The translations under genes were made by a program, and so were the position numbers. A DNA stretch of 8,732 nucleotides from Chloroflexota bacterium (GTDB lineage Bacteria; Chloroflexota; Anaerolineae; B4-G1): the NCBI GenBank assembly GCA_024232355.1, contig JAAEPW010000247.1, forward strand, positions 1-8,732, read 5' to 3'. Position 1 is the stretch's first letter; every line of letters begins with the position of its first letter. Under the pieces are notes generated by a model. The model ran no database searches. It saw nothing but the letters and a program-made list of their open reading frames with translations, and was not told the origin of the DNA. Shown one piece after another: positions 1 through 6,837 of the stretch.

Positions 1-816
1 GCGAACTGGCCTGGCATGTCACCGATAATGAGGGGTGGTTCATCAGTGAGCGCAGCGTTTATCGCATCTTGAAGGCGTTTGATCTGCTGACCAGCCCGGC
101 CTACATCGTGATGTCCGCTGCAGACGAGTTCAAACACAAGATCAGGCAGGTGCATGAGCTGTGGCAGACCGACTTCACGTACTTCAAGATCACAGGCTGG
201 GGTTGGTACTATCTATCGACGGTGTTGGATGATTACTCTCGTTATATAGTGTCCTGGCGCCTGACGACTTCGATGGGCGCCGAGGATGTCACCACCACCC
301 TGGATGACGCTTTGGCCAGGACGGGTCTTGAGCAGATTCAGGTGCGTCATCGACCGCGTCTGCTCAGCGACAATGGTCCGTGCTATATCTCCAAGGAGCT
401 GGGCGATTACCTGGATGAGAAGGATATGAAGCACACCCGGGGCGCACCATATCATCCGCAGACGCAGGGGAAGATAGAGCGGTATCACCGGACGATGAAG
501 AACGTGGTGAAGCTGCAGAACTACTACCAGCCGGAAGTTCTGGAGTGGGAGATCGGGAGATTCGGCGATCACTACAACAACGAGCATGTGCATGAGTCGT
601 TGAAGAACGTCACGCCGGCAGATGTCTATCATGGCCGTCACCATGAGATCCTGACGGCCAGGCAGTTGTTGAAAGTGCAGACACTGAGACGAAGGAGGTG
701 GTATAATCAGGGATATGAATTGAAGGATGAGGAGCTGATCCGACCTTCAGCAATCAGAGAAGAATGTGTCTATTAGTTTAGGGGCAAGATAGTCCTGTTT
801 GGTCTGGCAACATACA
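1..816 (+). mobile_element. IS3-family insertion sequence, right-hand part (left copy)
   Basis: The window opens inside an insertion sequence. Its transposase reads left to right and stops at 776. The element ends at 816, judged from the point where it stops matching the inverted copy at the other end of the window. Bases 676-816 match the reverse complement of 8592-8732 at 139 of 141 positions, and beyond 816 the two diverge at once. Read inward, the terminus begins TGTATGTTGCCAGACC, with the 5'-TG usual for IS3-family ends. The left terminus and any orfA lie outside the window, so no target-site duplication can be read. The element ends only 8 bp before the stop of the neighbouring minus-strand gene. 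Confidence 0.9.
3..776 (+). CDS. IS3-family transposase OrfB (DDE integrase core), 5'-truncated by window edge
   Basis: This is the catalytic subunit of an IS3-family transposase, which cuts and joins DNA at the element's ends. The reading frame is open from base 3, well before the first ATG at 69, so the start lies outside the window. The first residues (ELAWHVTDNEGWFISERSVY) look like the end of the helix-turn-helix/linker region before the rve integrase core. Counting from the ATG at 69, the DDE triad is visible: D35 in WQTDFTYF, D101 in LLSDNG, and E137 in GKIERYHR. The D-to-E spacing is 35 residues, as in this family. The YHPQTQGKIER block is characteristic. The C-terminus is complete and stops 40 bp before the IS end. 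OrfA is not visible. The partial copy at the right end differs here only by two synonymous changes. Confidence 0.93.
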   Translation, partial: ELAWHVTDNEGWFISERSVYRILKAFDLLTSPAYIVMSAADEFKHKIRQVHELWQTDFTYFKITGWGWYYLSTVLDDYSRYIVSWRLTTSMGAEDVTTTLDDALARTGLEQIQVRHRPRLLSDNGPCYISKELGDYLDEKDMKHTRGAPYHPQTQGKIERYHRTMKNVVKLQNYYQPEVLEWEIGRFGDHYNNEHVHESLKNVTPADVYHGRHHEILTARQLLKVQTLRRRRWYNQGYELKDEELIRPSAIREECVY

Positions 817-824
817 CTAACTGC

Positions 825-1535
825 TTAGTCACGATCCCCTCCCATCTTCGCTTGAACCGCGCGATTACACAGTGATCTCACGCTCTCAATATACTCCTCG
901 CGGTATTCACTCTTTCCTGGTATCCCTAAGGATGTAAACACATATTTGTCAAGTAAAGGGAAATCAAAATCAATATCGCTTAGCTGGATCTTCCCGAATA
1001 CATGCATACCCGTGAATAGTGCTTGTGTTTGTTGCCCACAAGTCTTGTAATAATGATATCGATTACCTGTAGGTGACAAAAGCTCGAACGTCTCTCCTGC
1101 CCTCCAATTTTGAGGATCCGAGAAATCAGAAATCACCCTTACTTTGAACAAAAGCAGTTCTTGATTAAACAACATCTCATAGTGTGATTTTCGACTTTCA
1201 TACCTTTTAGCCGTTTTCATTATTCGATCGAAAACATCAGAGCCCAACCTAATCGGCTGGATATCCTCTATCATAAATTCTACTAGGCAACCTGGTGGGT
1301 TTATAAATCGTTCGCCACCAATGTGCAAGGCAGTAAGAGAGTCACGGAATGAAGCAGATTTTCCAGCTTCAGAAAGAAGATCAAAACTTGATATTGTGAC
1401 CTCAGTTCGACGCTCATCACTCAGATCGCTATACGCTACTCCCTCAACGCCGGCCCATTCATCGGCAAGCAGGATACTATTAAAGCATGACAAGATGATA
1501 AGACATGGAAATACGAGTCGAGCAATACTCATCAT
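825..1535 (-). CDS. Hypothetical exported protein (236 aa)
   Basis: I do not recognise this family. The N-terminus has a positive residue (R6) followed by a hydrophobic stretch to about residue 23, which is a signal peptide. Cleavage could follow LLA (residues 22-24, before DEW). A Cys at position 17 after I-L-S makes a poor lipobox, so a lipoprotein is possible but less likely. The mature part is mixed polar sequence with no further membrane segment and three Cys (83, 166, 223). The start is well supported: GGAGG lies 6 bases before the first of two tandem ATGs. A weak candidate promoter (TGGACA, 18 bp, TATCAA) lies upstream on the minus strand. The gene is convergent with the IS transposase, and its stop is 8 bp from the IS end. 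The C-terminus could therefore have been altered by the insertion, although the stop codon itself is outside the IS. Nothing links it functionally to the integrases. Confidence 0.72.
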   Translation of the reverse strand: MMSIARLVFPCLIILSCFNSILLADEWAGVEGVAYSDLSDERRTEVTISSFDLLSEAGKSASFRDSLTALHIGGERFINPPGCLVEFMIEDIQPIRLGSDVFDRIMKTAKRYESRKSHYEMLFNQELLLFKVRVISDFSDPQNWRAGETFELLSPTGNRYHYYKTCGQQTQALFTGMHVFGKIQLSDIDFDFPLLDKYVFTSLGIPGKSEYREEYIESVRSLCNRAVQAKMGGDRD

Positions 1536-1714
1536 AGCCAGCCTCCTGATTTAAGAATTACAACTCTATATAATTGATACTACAGTGCTGCTTGTATTGT
1601 CCAGCGCTCCTGCAAATTCTCACGCACCGTTTCTTTCTCCTTGCATTTTTCCCATTATATGATGATCATCTTGGTGATTCTCCCTCCATTCCCTCTAACC
1701 TTCGGAGGCCAGCT

Positions 1715-2699
1715 ATGGCCAAGGTACGCCTGTACCAAGGGAAATGGTGCATCGACTATTCCGACCAAAATGGCAAAAGATGCATTCGTGTTGCCGGCAA
1801 TGGACGGAACAAGAAGGTCGCTGAGCGGAAACTCCGAGAAATCCTCAACAAGCTCGAAGAGGGAAGCCTCTCCCGGGAAGCTGAGCGACAGATCGATCAA
1901 TGCAGTTCTCACACTGGTGGGCACCATTCTGAACTCAGCCGTGGACGATGGGTATCTCCAGTTCAATCCCGCTCAGCGCCTGAAGAAACTCCCCCATCGC
2001 AAGCGGGAGGTTCCGGCTCTCTCACCTCAACAAGTATCCGATTTTCTGCAACTCGTCCAAGAGCAAGATCCCAAACTGCACATCATGGTCTTTGTTGCAG
2101 TGACCTGCGGTCTTCGTCGCGGTGAACTTCTCGCCCTAAAGTGGGGAGATGTCGATTTCGCGAGCAACCGGATCGCCATCCGGCGTTCCTGGGTCCACGG
2201 GCAGTTCCAAGGCCTGAAAACAGAGAGATCCAACCGTTCGGTCAACCTCCTCTCCTCAACTGCGGCAATTTTGAGATCTCATCAGAAGAGCATGGCCACA
2301 ATCAATCCTGACAACCTCATCTTCGATCGAGGAGTAGAGAAGATGACCGGGAAGCCCATCGATCCCACGAACTTCTCGAACACAGTCAGCCAGCTCATGC
2401 GAGATGCAGGGCTGCCTGCCCGGACGACACTCCACAGCCTTCGACACACCTTCGCCTCGATGCTCCTCGAGGACGAGGTGCCGGTCGAAAGAGTCAGCCG
2501 CATGCTGGGTCACTCCACGTCCACCACTACCATGAACATCTACTCCCATGAACTGCCGGGTATCGAAGAGCGGATTCGCGCGAAACACCAGAAAGCATTC
2601 GCCGGAACATTCGATACCGAGGTTTCGTCAAACGAAGTGGGCACAAAATGGGCACAAATCCTAGATTTTAAAACGGGCAAGAAAAAACCTCTCCCGTAA
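1715..2699 (+). pseudogene. Phage-type tyrosine recombinase (IntA), broken by internal deletion and frameshift
   Basis: The N-terminal part runs in one frame from the ATG at 1715, which has CGGAGG six bases upstream. It encodes an arm-binding segment (MAKVRLYQGKWCIDYSDQNG...) and reaches EEGSLSREAE near 1890. The rest continues in another frame from LSDRSINAVL near 1885 to the stop at 2699. At the join the first roughly 50 residues of the core-binding (SAM-like) domain are missing. This is therefore a deletion plus frameshift, not simple programmed frameshifting. The catalytic domain is intact: Arg of CGLRRGE (about 2115), Lys of LKTERS (about 2217), HSLRH (about 2433-2447), LGH (about 2511) and the nucleophile Tyr in NIYSH (about 2541). 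Its 3' end overlaps a minus-strand terminator and lies 25 bp from a tRNA-Lys 3' half, so it probably once recombined at that tRNA. The 3' frame is still open and could in principle yield a catalytic fragment. Confidence 0.88.
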
Positions 2700-2715
2700 G
2701 TTATTACGAGAGAGG
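2682..2715 (-). terminator. Intrinsic terminator downstream of the tRNA-Lys remnant
   Basis: Bases 2688-2699 (CCTCTCCCGTAA) and 2704-2715 (TTACGAGAGAGG) form a 12-bp stem with one mismatch and a GTTA loop. On the minus strand the stem is followed by six Ts (the A-run at 2682-2687), a canonical Rho-independent terminator. It lies just beyond the 3' end of the minus-strand tRNA-Lys remnant. It also encodes the last codons and the stop of IntA on the opposite strand. Confidence 0.75.
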
Positions 2716-2724
2716 CGGTTAAGG

Positions 2725-2770
2725 TAGGCTGCCCAGGACTTGAACCTGGCACAACCTGATTAAAAGTCAG
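2725..2770 (-). other. Attachment-site scar: 3' half of tRNA-Lys (anticodon TTT)
   Basis: Read on the minus strand, the segment contains part of the anticodon arm with loop CTTTTAA (anticodon TTT, Lys). It continues with a 5-nt variable loop (TTGTG), a perfect T arm (CCAGG, TTCAAGT, CCTGG), a seven-base acceptor strand GCAGCCT and discriminator A. There is no D arm and no matching 5' acceptor strand: upstream of the anticodon stem the sequence stops resembling a tRNA. Position 27 would be A opposite G43, which places the breakpoint at 2770/2771. Integrases of the tyrosine family commonly use the anticodon-to-3' end of tRNA genes as attB and leave such 3' halves at element ends. The 3' side faces IntA and the broken side faces IntB. 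Confidence 0.85.
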
Positions 2771-2839
2771 TTTATTCCGAGTTTGACCAAGATTGATTGA
2801 GTGTGATAGTGATCCATAACGAACAGATTCCCTTGGTAT

Positions 2840-2855
2840 TGTAGACGATTCTACA
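2840..2855. promoter_or_regulatory. Small inverted repeat upstream of the IntB promoter
   Basis: TGTAGA-CGAT-TCTACA is a perfect 6-bp dyad about 20 bp upstream of the -35 box of IntB. It could be an operator or an integrase arm site. Its small size allows chance occurrence. Confidence 0.35.
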
Positions 2856-2875
2856 CTCCCTGACATTCCTCTTGC

Positions 2876-2904
2876 TTGACATAGATGGATTCAGATCCTA
2901 TGAT
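2876..2904 (+). promoter_or_regulatory. Strong sigma70-type promoter for IntB
   Basis: TTGACA at 2876-2881 and TATGAT at 2899-2904 are separated by exactly 17 bp. This is a perfect -35 box with a five-of-six -10 box. Transcription would start near 2911, leaving a leader of about 50 nt before the IntB start. Confidence 0.75.
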
Positions 2905-2922
2905 GGACATATGATCATAGGA
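2896..2922. promoter_or_regulatory. Candidate operator overlapping the IntB -10 box and start site
   Basis: TCCTATGAT (2896-2904) and ATCATAGGA (2914-2922) are perfect 9-bp inverted arms with a 9-bp spacer. The left arm contains the whole -10 box and the right arm lies just past the predicted transcription start. A dimeric repressor bound here would block polymerase, so the integrase is probably repressed. The regulator is not identified; the HTH protein at 7567 is one candidate. Confidence 0.6.
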
Positions 2923-2957
2923 AATCAGGAGCCATTGGGCAAATACCCCGAGGTTAT

Positions 2958-4172
2958 ATGATGCCGGAGAAAATCAACTTCACGAAGGCCAGGATCGAAG
3001 CGGTCCAGCCCCCCACCGACAAAAAGCGAGTCGTCTACTATGACTTGAAGACGGATGGGCTAGCCCTGTTCGTGACGGCCACCGGGAAGAAGGCCTTCTA
3101 CTTCTACAAGTGGGTGGAGGACGCGCCCGGTCAACTGAAGCTCGGAGCTTGGCCCGATCTCACCGTTGATCAGGCTCGGAAGAAAGCCGCCCGCTGCAAT
3201 GCGGATGTTGCCAACGGGATCAATCCGTTCAAAGAGGCCAAGACGAAACGTGGAGAACTCACCCTGCATGATCTCTTCGAGGAGGTCATGGAGCGGCACC
3301 TAAAGCCCCGTAGAGCCGCTAAGACCGTCGCGGAATACGAGAGGCAGTTCAAGGTACACCTTCAGCCTTGGGCGCGAAAAAAGCTCTCTAACATCACCAG
3401 ACGCGATGTGCTGAAGCTCCATTCGGCGCTCGGTCAGGAGTCCGGCCCCTATCTCGCCAACCGCGTTCTGGCTCTCCTCTCGATGCTCTTCACGAAAGCC
3501 CACTCCTGGGGACACTTCAGCGGAGACAATCCCGCTAAGGGCGTCGAGCGATTCCAGGAACGGAGCCGAGACCGCTTCCTGCAGCCGGACGAATTCCCCC
3601 GTTTCTTCAAGGCACTGAACGAGGAGCCCAATGAAACCGTGAGGGATTGCCTCCGGATGTGCCTGTACACAGGAGCTCGCCGGACAAACGTACAGATGAT
3701 GCGCTGGGAAGAGGTCAACCTGGAGCGTCAAACGTGGCGCATCCCCGACACAAAGTCGGGCGAAGCACTGACCGTTCCTCTAGTACCGAAAGCCATCGAG
3801 ATCCTGCAAACCCGTAAGGAGCAAGCGGACGATTCTCCCTGGGTGTTCCCCGGTCGGACACATGATAAGCATATCGTGGAGGTCAACAGCGTGTGGCAGG
3901 GAATCATCAAGCGGGCAGGCATTCCCGATCTCCGTATGCACGACCTCAGGCGTTCTCTCGGCTCCTGGATGGCAGCACAAGGTGCAAGCCTCACAGTCAT
4001 CGGCAAAGGGCTAGGTCACAAGAACACGTCCACTACGGCGATCTACAGCCGCCTGAACATCGATCCGGTTAGAACCGCGATGGAAGCGGCCACATCAGCC
4101 ATGTTGCAAGCTAGCGGCGAAGCCGAAGAACCGAAAAACATCGTAAACATGAACAAGCCGAACCGATCGTGA
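2958..4172 (+). CDS. P4-type tyrosine recombinase / integrase (IntB), intact
   Basis: A site-specific recombinase of the DUF4102-containing (P4/CP4-57-like) integrase type, 404 residues, a normal length for the family. Residues about 5-95 form the N-terminal arm-DNA-binding domain (FTKARIEAVQPP..., then LFVTATGKKAFYFYK and LGAWPDLTVDQARKKA). Residues about 100-200 are the core-binding domain. Residues about 205-380 are the catalytic domain, with the active-site set R241 (TGARR), K266 (TKSG), H328 and R331 (HDLRR), H354 (GLGH) and nucleophile Y363 (AIYSR). No catalytic residue is missing. Two tandem ATGs exist. GAGG lies 4 bases before the first (2958) and 7 before the second (2961), so the second may be the real start. 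Transcription should come from the consensus promoter upstream, under a dyad operator. A truncated close relative lies at 6838-7250. Confidence 0.95.
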   Translation: MMPEKINFTKARIEAVQPPTDKKRVVYYDLKTDGLALFVTATGKKAFYFYKWVEDAPGQLKLGAWPDLTVDQARKKAARCNADVANGINPFKEAKTKRGELTLHDLFEEVMERHLKPRRAAKTVAEYERQFKVHLQPWARKKLSNITRRDVLKLHSALGQESGPYLANRVLALLSMLFTKAHSWGHFSGDNPAKGVERFQERSRDRFLQPDEFPRFFKALNEEPNETVRDCLRMCLYTGARRTNVQMMRWEEVNLERQTWRIPDTKSGEALTVPLVPKAIEILQTRKEQADDSPWVFPGRTHDKHIVEVNSVWQGIIKRAGIPDLRMHDLRRSLGSWMAAQGASLTVIGKGLGHKNTSTTAIYSRLNIDPVRTAMEAATSAMLQASGEAEEPKNIVNMNKPNRS

Positions 4173-4518
4173 TTGAGATCCTCAATGGCCTTACTCAACT
4201 CCACTCTCTAATCTACATCAGCATATTGTGTACAACCGCTTAGACCAGTGTGAAGTGGGTATCGGGTGTACTACTGACTCTAATCCTCAAGCAATCCCCA
4301 ACTACCAGAGCCGCGTTGATCATCGCGCCGCGCGAGTTCGGCGGTGGCGAGAGTGGACTACGCGATTGTTTTTCCTGTTGTGTATATGGTATCCTGTTAG
4401 TTATTGTCCCTTTGCTTATCTAATGGCAAAGGTAAAAACTATCGCCGAAGCCGCAGGTGAGTGGAGTAGGCTGATTAGTGGGAAATATATGGCACTTAGT
4501 ATTAAAGGTGGTTCGGAT
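4173..4518. other. Gene-free stretch between IntB and the LVIVD gene
   Basis: I find no convincing gene here. A frame continuous with the downstream gene opens at a GTG at 4228, but its residues look random and there is no ribosome binding site. A small hairpin (ATTGAG-ATC-CTCAAT, 4172-4186) follows the IntB stop without a T-run. A weak promoter candidate for the next gene is TTGTTT (4366-4371), an 18-bp spacer and TATCCT (4390-4395). Confidence 0.45.
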
Positions 4519-6765
4519 ATGAGTTCATCAATGCATCGCAAGACAAGCATCCTTGGAAGATTGTGGATGATGGAACCGAATCTTTTCCTTCGCCAGATCT
4601 CTCGGTTGGCTTCGGTGGGCGCAATTGTCCTGGCGACCTTGGTTGTGTGTGTCTGCTTTTGGGGGTCAGTCGGCGCAGAGTGCATTGACTATCAAGATTA
4701 CTTGCACTTGGTCGGCAGTGTGGACACGTGGGACCGCGCCTTTGGTGTTGCCATCTCGGAAACCCATGCCTACGTCACCGATGGTTCCTACGGTCTCCAG
4801 ATTATCGACATCACGAATCCCGAGAACCCGCAGATCGTAAGCAGGGTGAACACGCCGGACTGTGCCGAAGGTGTTGCCATCTCGGAAACCTATGCGTACG
4901 TCGTGGACCGGTTTGAAGGCCTTTTTGTGATCGACATCACAAATCCTGCGAGCCCGCAGATTGTGGGCAGCGTGCGCACGCCGGGCTATGCCTATGCTGT
5001 GGCCATCTCGGGGCCACATGCCTATGTCGCTGATGGTTCCTACGGTCTTCAGATTATCGACATCACGAATCCCGCGAACCCGCAGATCGTGGGCAGCGCG
5101 GACACGTCGGATAGCGCCAGAGATGTGGCCATCTCGGGGACCCATGCCTATGTCGCGGACCGGTATGGCGGTCTTTATGTGATCGACATCACGAATCCCG
5201 CGAACCCGCAGATTGTGGACAGTGTGGACACGCCGGACTGGGCCTCGGGTGTGGCCATCACCGGGACCCATGCCTACGTTGCGCATGAGGATGGTCTTCA
5301 GGTGATCGACATCACGAATCCCGTGAACCCGTTGATCGTGGGCAGTGTGGACACGCCGGGCGTTGCCTATAGAGTGGTCATCTCGGAATCCCATGCCTAT
5401 ATCGTGGACATGGAGTCCGGTCTTCAGGTTATCGACATCACGAATCCCGCGAGCCCGCAGATCGTGGGCAGCGTGGGCACGCCGGGCAGGGCCTATGGCG
5501 TGGCCATCTCGGGGACCCATGCCTACGTTGCGGACTATGAGTCCGGTCTTCAGGTTATCGATATCACGAATCCCGCGAGCCCACAGATCATGGGCAGCGT
5601 GGACACGCTAGGCCATGCCTTGAGAGTGACCATCTCGGGGACCAACGCCTACGTCGCAGATGGTGCCTACGGTCTTCAGGTTATCGACATCACGAATCCC
5701 GCGAGCCCGCAGATTGTGGGCAGCTTGGACACGCCGGGCTTGGCCTATAGTGTGGCCATCTCGGAGATCCATGCATACGTCGCGGACTATGGGTCCGGTC
5801 TTCAGGTTATCGACATCACGAATCCCGCGAGCCCGCAGATTGTGGGCAGCGTGCGCACGCCGGGCTATGCCTATGCTGTGGCCATCTCGGGGACCCATGC
5901 CTACGTCGCGGATACTTCCGGTCTTCAGGTTATCGACATCACGGATCCCGAGAGCCCTCAGATTGTGGGCAGCGTAGACACGCCGGACCATGCCTGGGGG
6001 GTGGCCATCTCGGGGACCAATGCCTACGTCGCTGCCTATACATCCGGTCTTCAGGTTATCGACATAACGAATCCCGCGAGTCCTTATATCGTGGGTAGCG
6101 TGGACACGCCGGACTGGGCCGCGGGTGTGGCCATCTCTGAGACCCATGCCTACGTCGCGGGCTGGGAGTCCGGTCTTCAAGTGATCGACATCGCGAACCC
6201 CGCAAACCCGCAGATCGTGGCCAACGTGGATACGCCGGACTGGGCCTATGACGTGGCCATCTCGGGGACCCATGCCTACGTGGCAGACTATAGGTCCGGT
6301 CTTCAGGTTCTCGACATCACGAATCCAGCGAGCCCACAGATCATAGGTAGTGTGGACACGAACTTTGCCGTTGGTGTTGCCGTCTCGGAGACCCATGTCT
6401 ATATCGCGAATGGTGAGTCTGGTTTTCAGGTTCTTTCGCTTCAGTGCGAAACAGCAACCGTGGTGGAAATGGAGGTTCCGGGAATGGAGTCTCGCCTCTA
6501 CGATGCGTATCCAAATCCCTTCAATCCCAAAACGACTCTGGCTTTCGAAATGCCGCGGCAGGGTGTGGCCAGCTTGCGCGTGTTCGATATATCGGGCCGT
6601 CTGGTGAGGGTGTTGCTGGACGGGGTGATCGTCGCTGAGGGTCGGCGTGAGGTGGTCTGGAACGGCTGCGATGATACCGGTCGGCGAGTTGCGTCCGGCA
6701 TTTTCCTCTACCGTCTTGAAGCTGGGGAGTATTCTGAGACCAAGCGGATGGCGTTGATTAAATAA
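4519..6765 (+). CDS. Secreted LVIVD-repeat beta-propeller protein with FlgD/T9SS-like C-terminal domain
   Basis: Predicted to be an exported surface or extracellular protein of 748 residues. Residues about 31-50 form a hydrophobic signal segment after a basic region, with likely cleavage after VGA at 53. Residues 65 to about 641 are 14 tandem LVIVD-type repeats of 41-42 residues (core: VAISGTHAYVAD..GLQVIDITNPASPQI). These are known or predicted to fold as propeller blades, and 14 blades would fit two seven-bladed propellers. Residues about 658-748 are a FlgD-like Ig/T9SS-type C-terminal domain (YPNPFNPKTTLAFEMP, DISGRLVR, WNGCDDTGRRVASGIFLYRL), usual in FCB-group secreted proteins for outer-membrane sorting or anchoring. 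The start at 4519 has AAGGTGG seven bases upstream. An ATG at 4567, preceded by GGAAGA, would give a more ordinary signal-peptide length. Its ligand is unknown. It lies between two related integrases and may be cargo of a mobile element. Confidence 0.88.
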   Translation: MSSSMHRKTSILGRLWMMEPNLFLRQISRLASVGAIVLATLVVCVCFWGSVGAECIDYQDYLHLVGSVDTWDRAFGVAISETHAYVTDGSYGLQIIDITNPENPQIVSRVNTPDCAEGVAISETYAYVVDRFEGLFVIDITNPASPQIVGSVRTPGYAYAVAISGPHAYVADGSYGLQIIDITNPANPQIVGSADTSDSARDVAISGTHAYVADRYGGLYVIDITNPANPQIVDSVDTPDWASGVAITGTHAYVAHEDGLQVIDITNPVNPLIVGSVDTPGVAYRVVISESHAYIVDMESGLQVIDITNPASPQIVGSVGTPGRAYGVAISGTHAYVADYESGLQVIDITNPASPQIMGSVDTLGHALRVTISGTNAYVADGAYGLQVIDITNPASPQIVGSLDTPGLAYSVAISEIHAYVADYGSGLQVIDITNPASPQIVGSVRTPGYAYAVAISGTHAYVADTSGLQVIDITDPESPQIVGSVDTPDHAWGVAISGTNAYVAAYTSGLQVIDITNPASPYIVGSVDTPDWAAGVAISETHAYVAGWESGLQVIDIANPANPQIVANVDTPDWAYDVAISGTHAYVADYRSGLQVLDITNPASPQIIGSVDTNFAVGVAVSETHVYIANGESGFQVLSLQCETATVVEMEVPGMESRLYDAYPNPFNPKTTLAFEMPRQGVASLRVFDISGRLVRVLLDGVIVAEGRREVVWNGCDDTGRRVASGIFLYRLEAGEYSETKRMALIK
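4711..6441 (+). repeat. Fourteen in-frame tandem repeats, 126-bp period
   Basis: Units begin at 4711, 4837, 4963, 5089, 5215, 5338, 5464, 5590, 5716, 5842, 5965, 6091, 6217 and 6343. The period is 126 bp except after units 5 and 10, which are 123 bp (41 residues). The last unit is degenerate and runs into the linker. Units 3 and 10 share 66 identical bases (4948-5013 and 5827-5892). The repeats encode LVIVD-type beta-propeller blades. Confidence 0.93.
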
Positions 6766-6778
6766 GGCCATATGGCCT
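6765..6778. terminator. Perfect 14-bp palindrome at the stop codon, possible weak terminator
   Basis: AGGCCATATGGCCT is a perfect palindrome starting at the last base of the TAA stop of the LVIVD gene, with TTTT five bases downstream. The stem is short and the T-run is displaced, so termination here is only possible. Confidence 0.35.
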
Positions 6779-6789
6779 CTCACTTTTCT

Positions 6790-6837
6790 CTCCAGAGTCC
6801 CAGAGGACTGCTTTGAATCGCTCTGGGAACTCTGGAG
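6790..6837. repeat. Strong 16-bp hairpin between the LVIVD gene and the integrase fragment
   Basis: CTCCAGAGTCCCAGAG (6790-6805) pairs with CTCTGGGAACTCTGGAG (6821-6837) along all 16 bases, with a single bulged A and a 15-nt loop. Neither strand has a T-run after the stem, so it is not a standard intrinsic terminator. It could still stop or stabilise the LVIVD mRNA. Homology to the IntB gene begins immediately at its right edge, so it may instead mark a recombination end. Confidence 0.7.

Noticed and set aside
213..644. Minus-strand open frame over the transposase
   Set aside because: Shadow of the transposase gene. The plus-strand frame carries the full DDE signature.
1321..1554. Plus-strand frame opposite the exported protein gene
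   Set aside because: No ribosome binding site and no recognisable composition. The minus-strand gene has a signal peptide and a GGAGG at proper spacing.
1661..1670. Palindrome GATGATCATC upstream of IntA as an operator
   Set aside because: Only 10 bp, built of a simple GATCAT pattern. A TATGAT overlaps it but has no acceptable -35 box at the right distance.
2725..2800. A complete tRNA-Lys gene
   Set aside because: No D arm and no 5' acceptor strand complementary to GCAGCCT can be found on the minus strand upstream of the anticodon stem. Only the 3' half is present.
4228..4518. GTG start at 4228 giving an 845-residue LVIVD protein
   Set aside because: No ribosome binding site, random-looking residues, and the signal peptide would be buried near residue 130. 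The ATG at 4519 (or 4567) fits better.
4711..6441. CRISPR-like or minisatellite array
   Set aside because: The period is 126 bp, divergence is spread over the whole unit with no constant-repeat/variable-spacer pattern, and every unit stays in frame as an LVIVD blade.
4666..6783. Long minus-strand open frames opposite the LVIVD gene (4666-5520 and 5608-6783)
   Set aside because: They are mirror images of the 126-bp repeats: the biased codons of the tandem repeats keep the opposite strand free of stops. They have no ribosome binding sites and repetitive Asp/His/Arg-rich products.
6790..6837. Integron attC site
   Set aside because: The inverted repeat has a bulged base, as attC sites do, but the RYYYAAC and GTTRRRY core motifs are absent and the neighbouring recombinases are not IntI-like.
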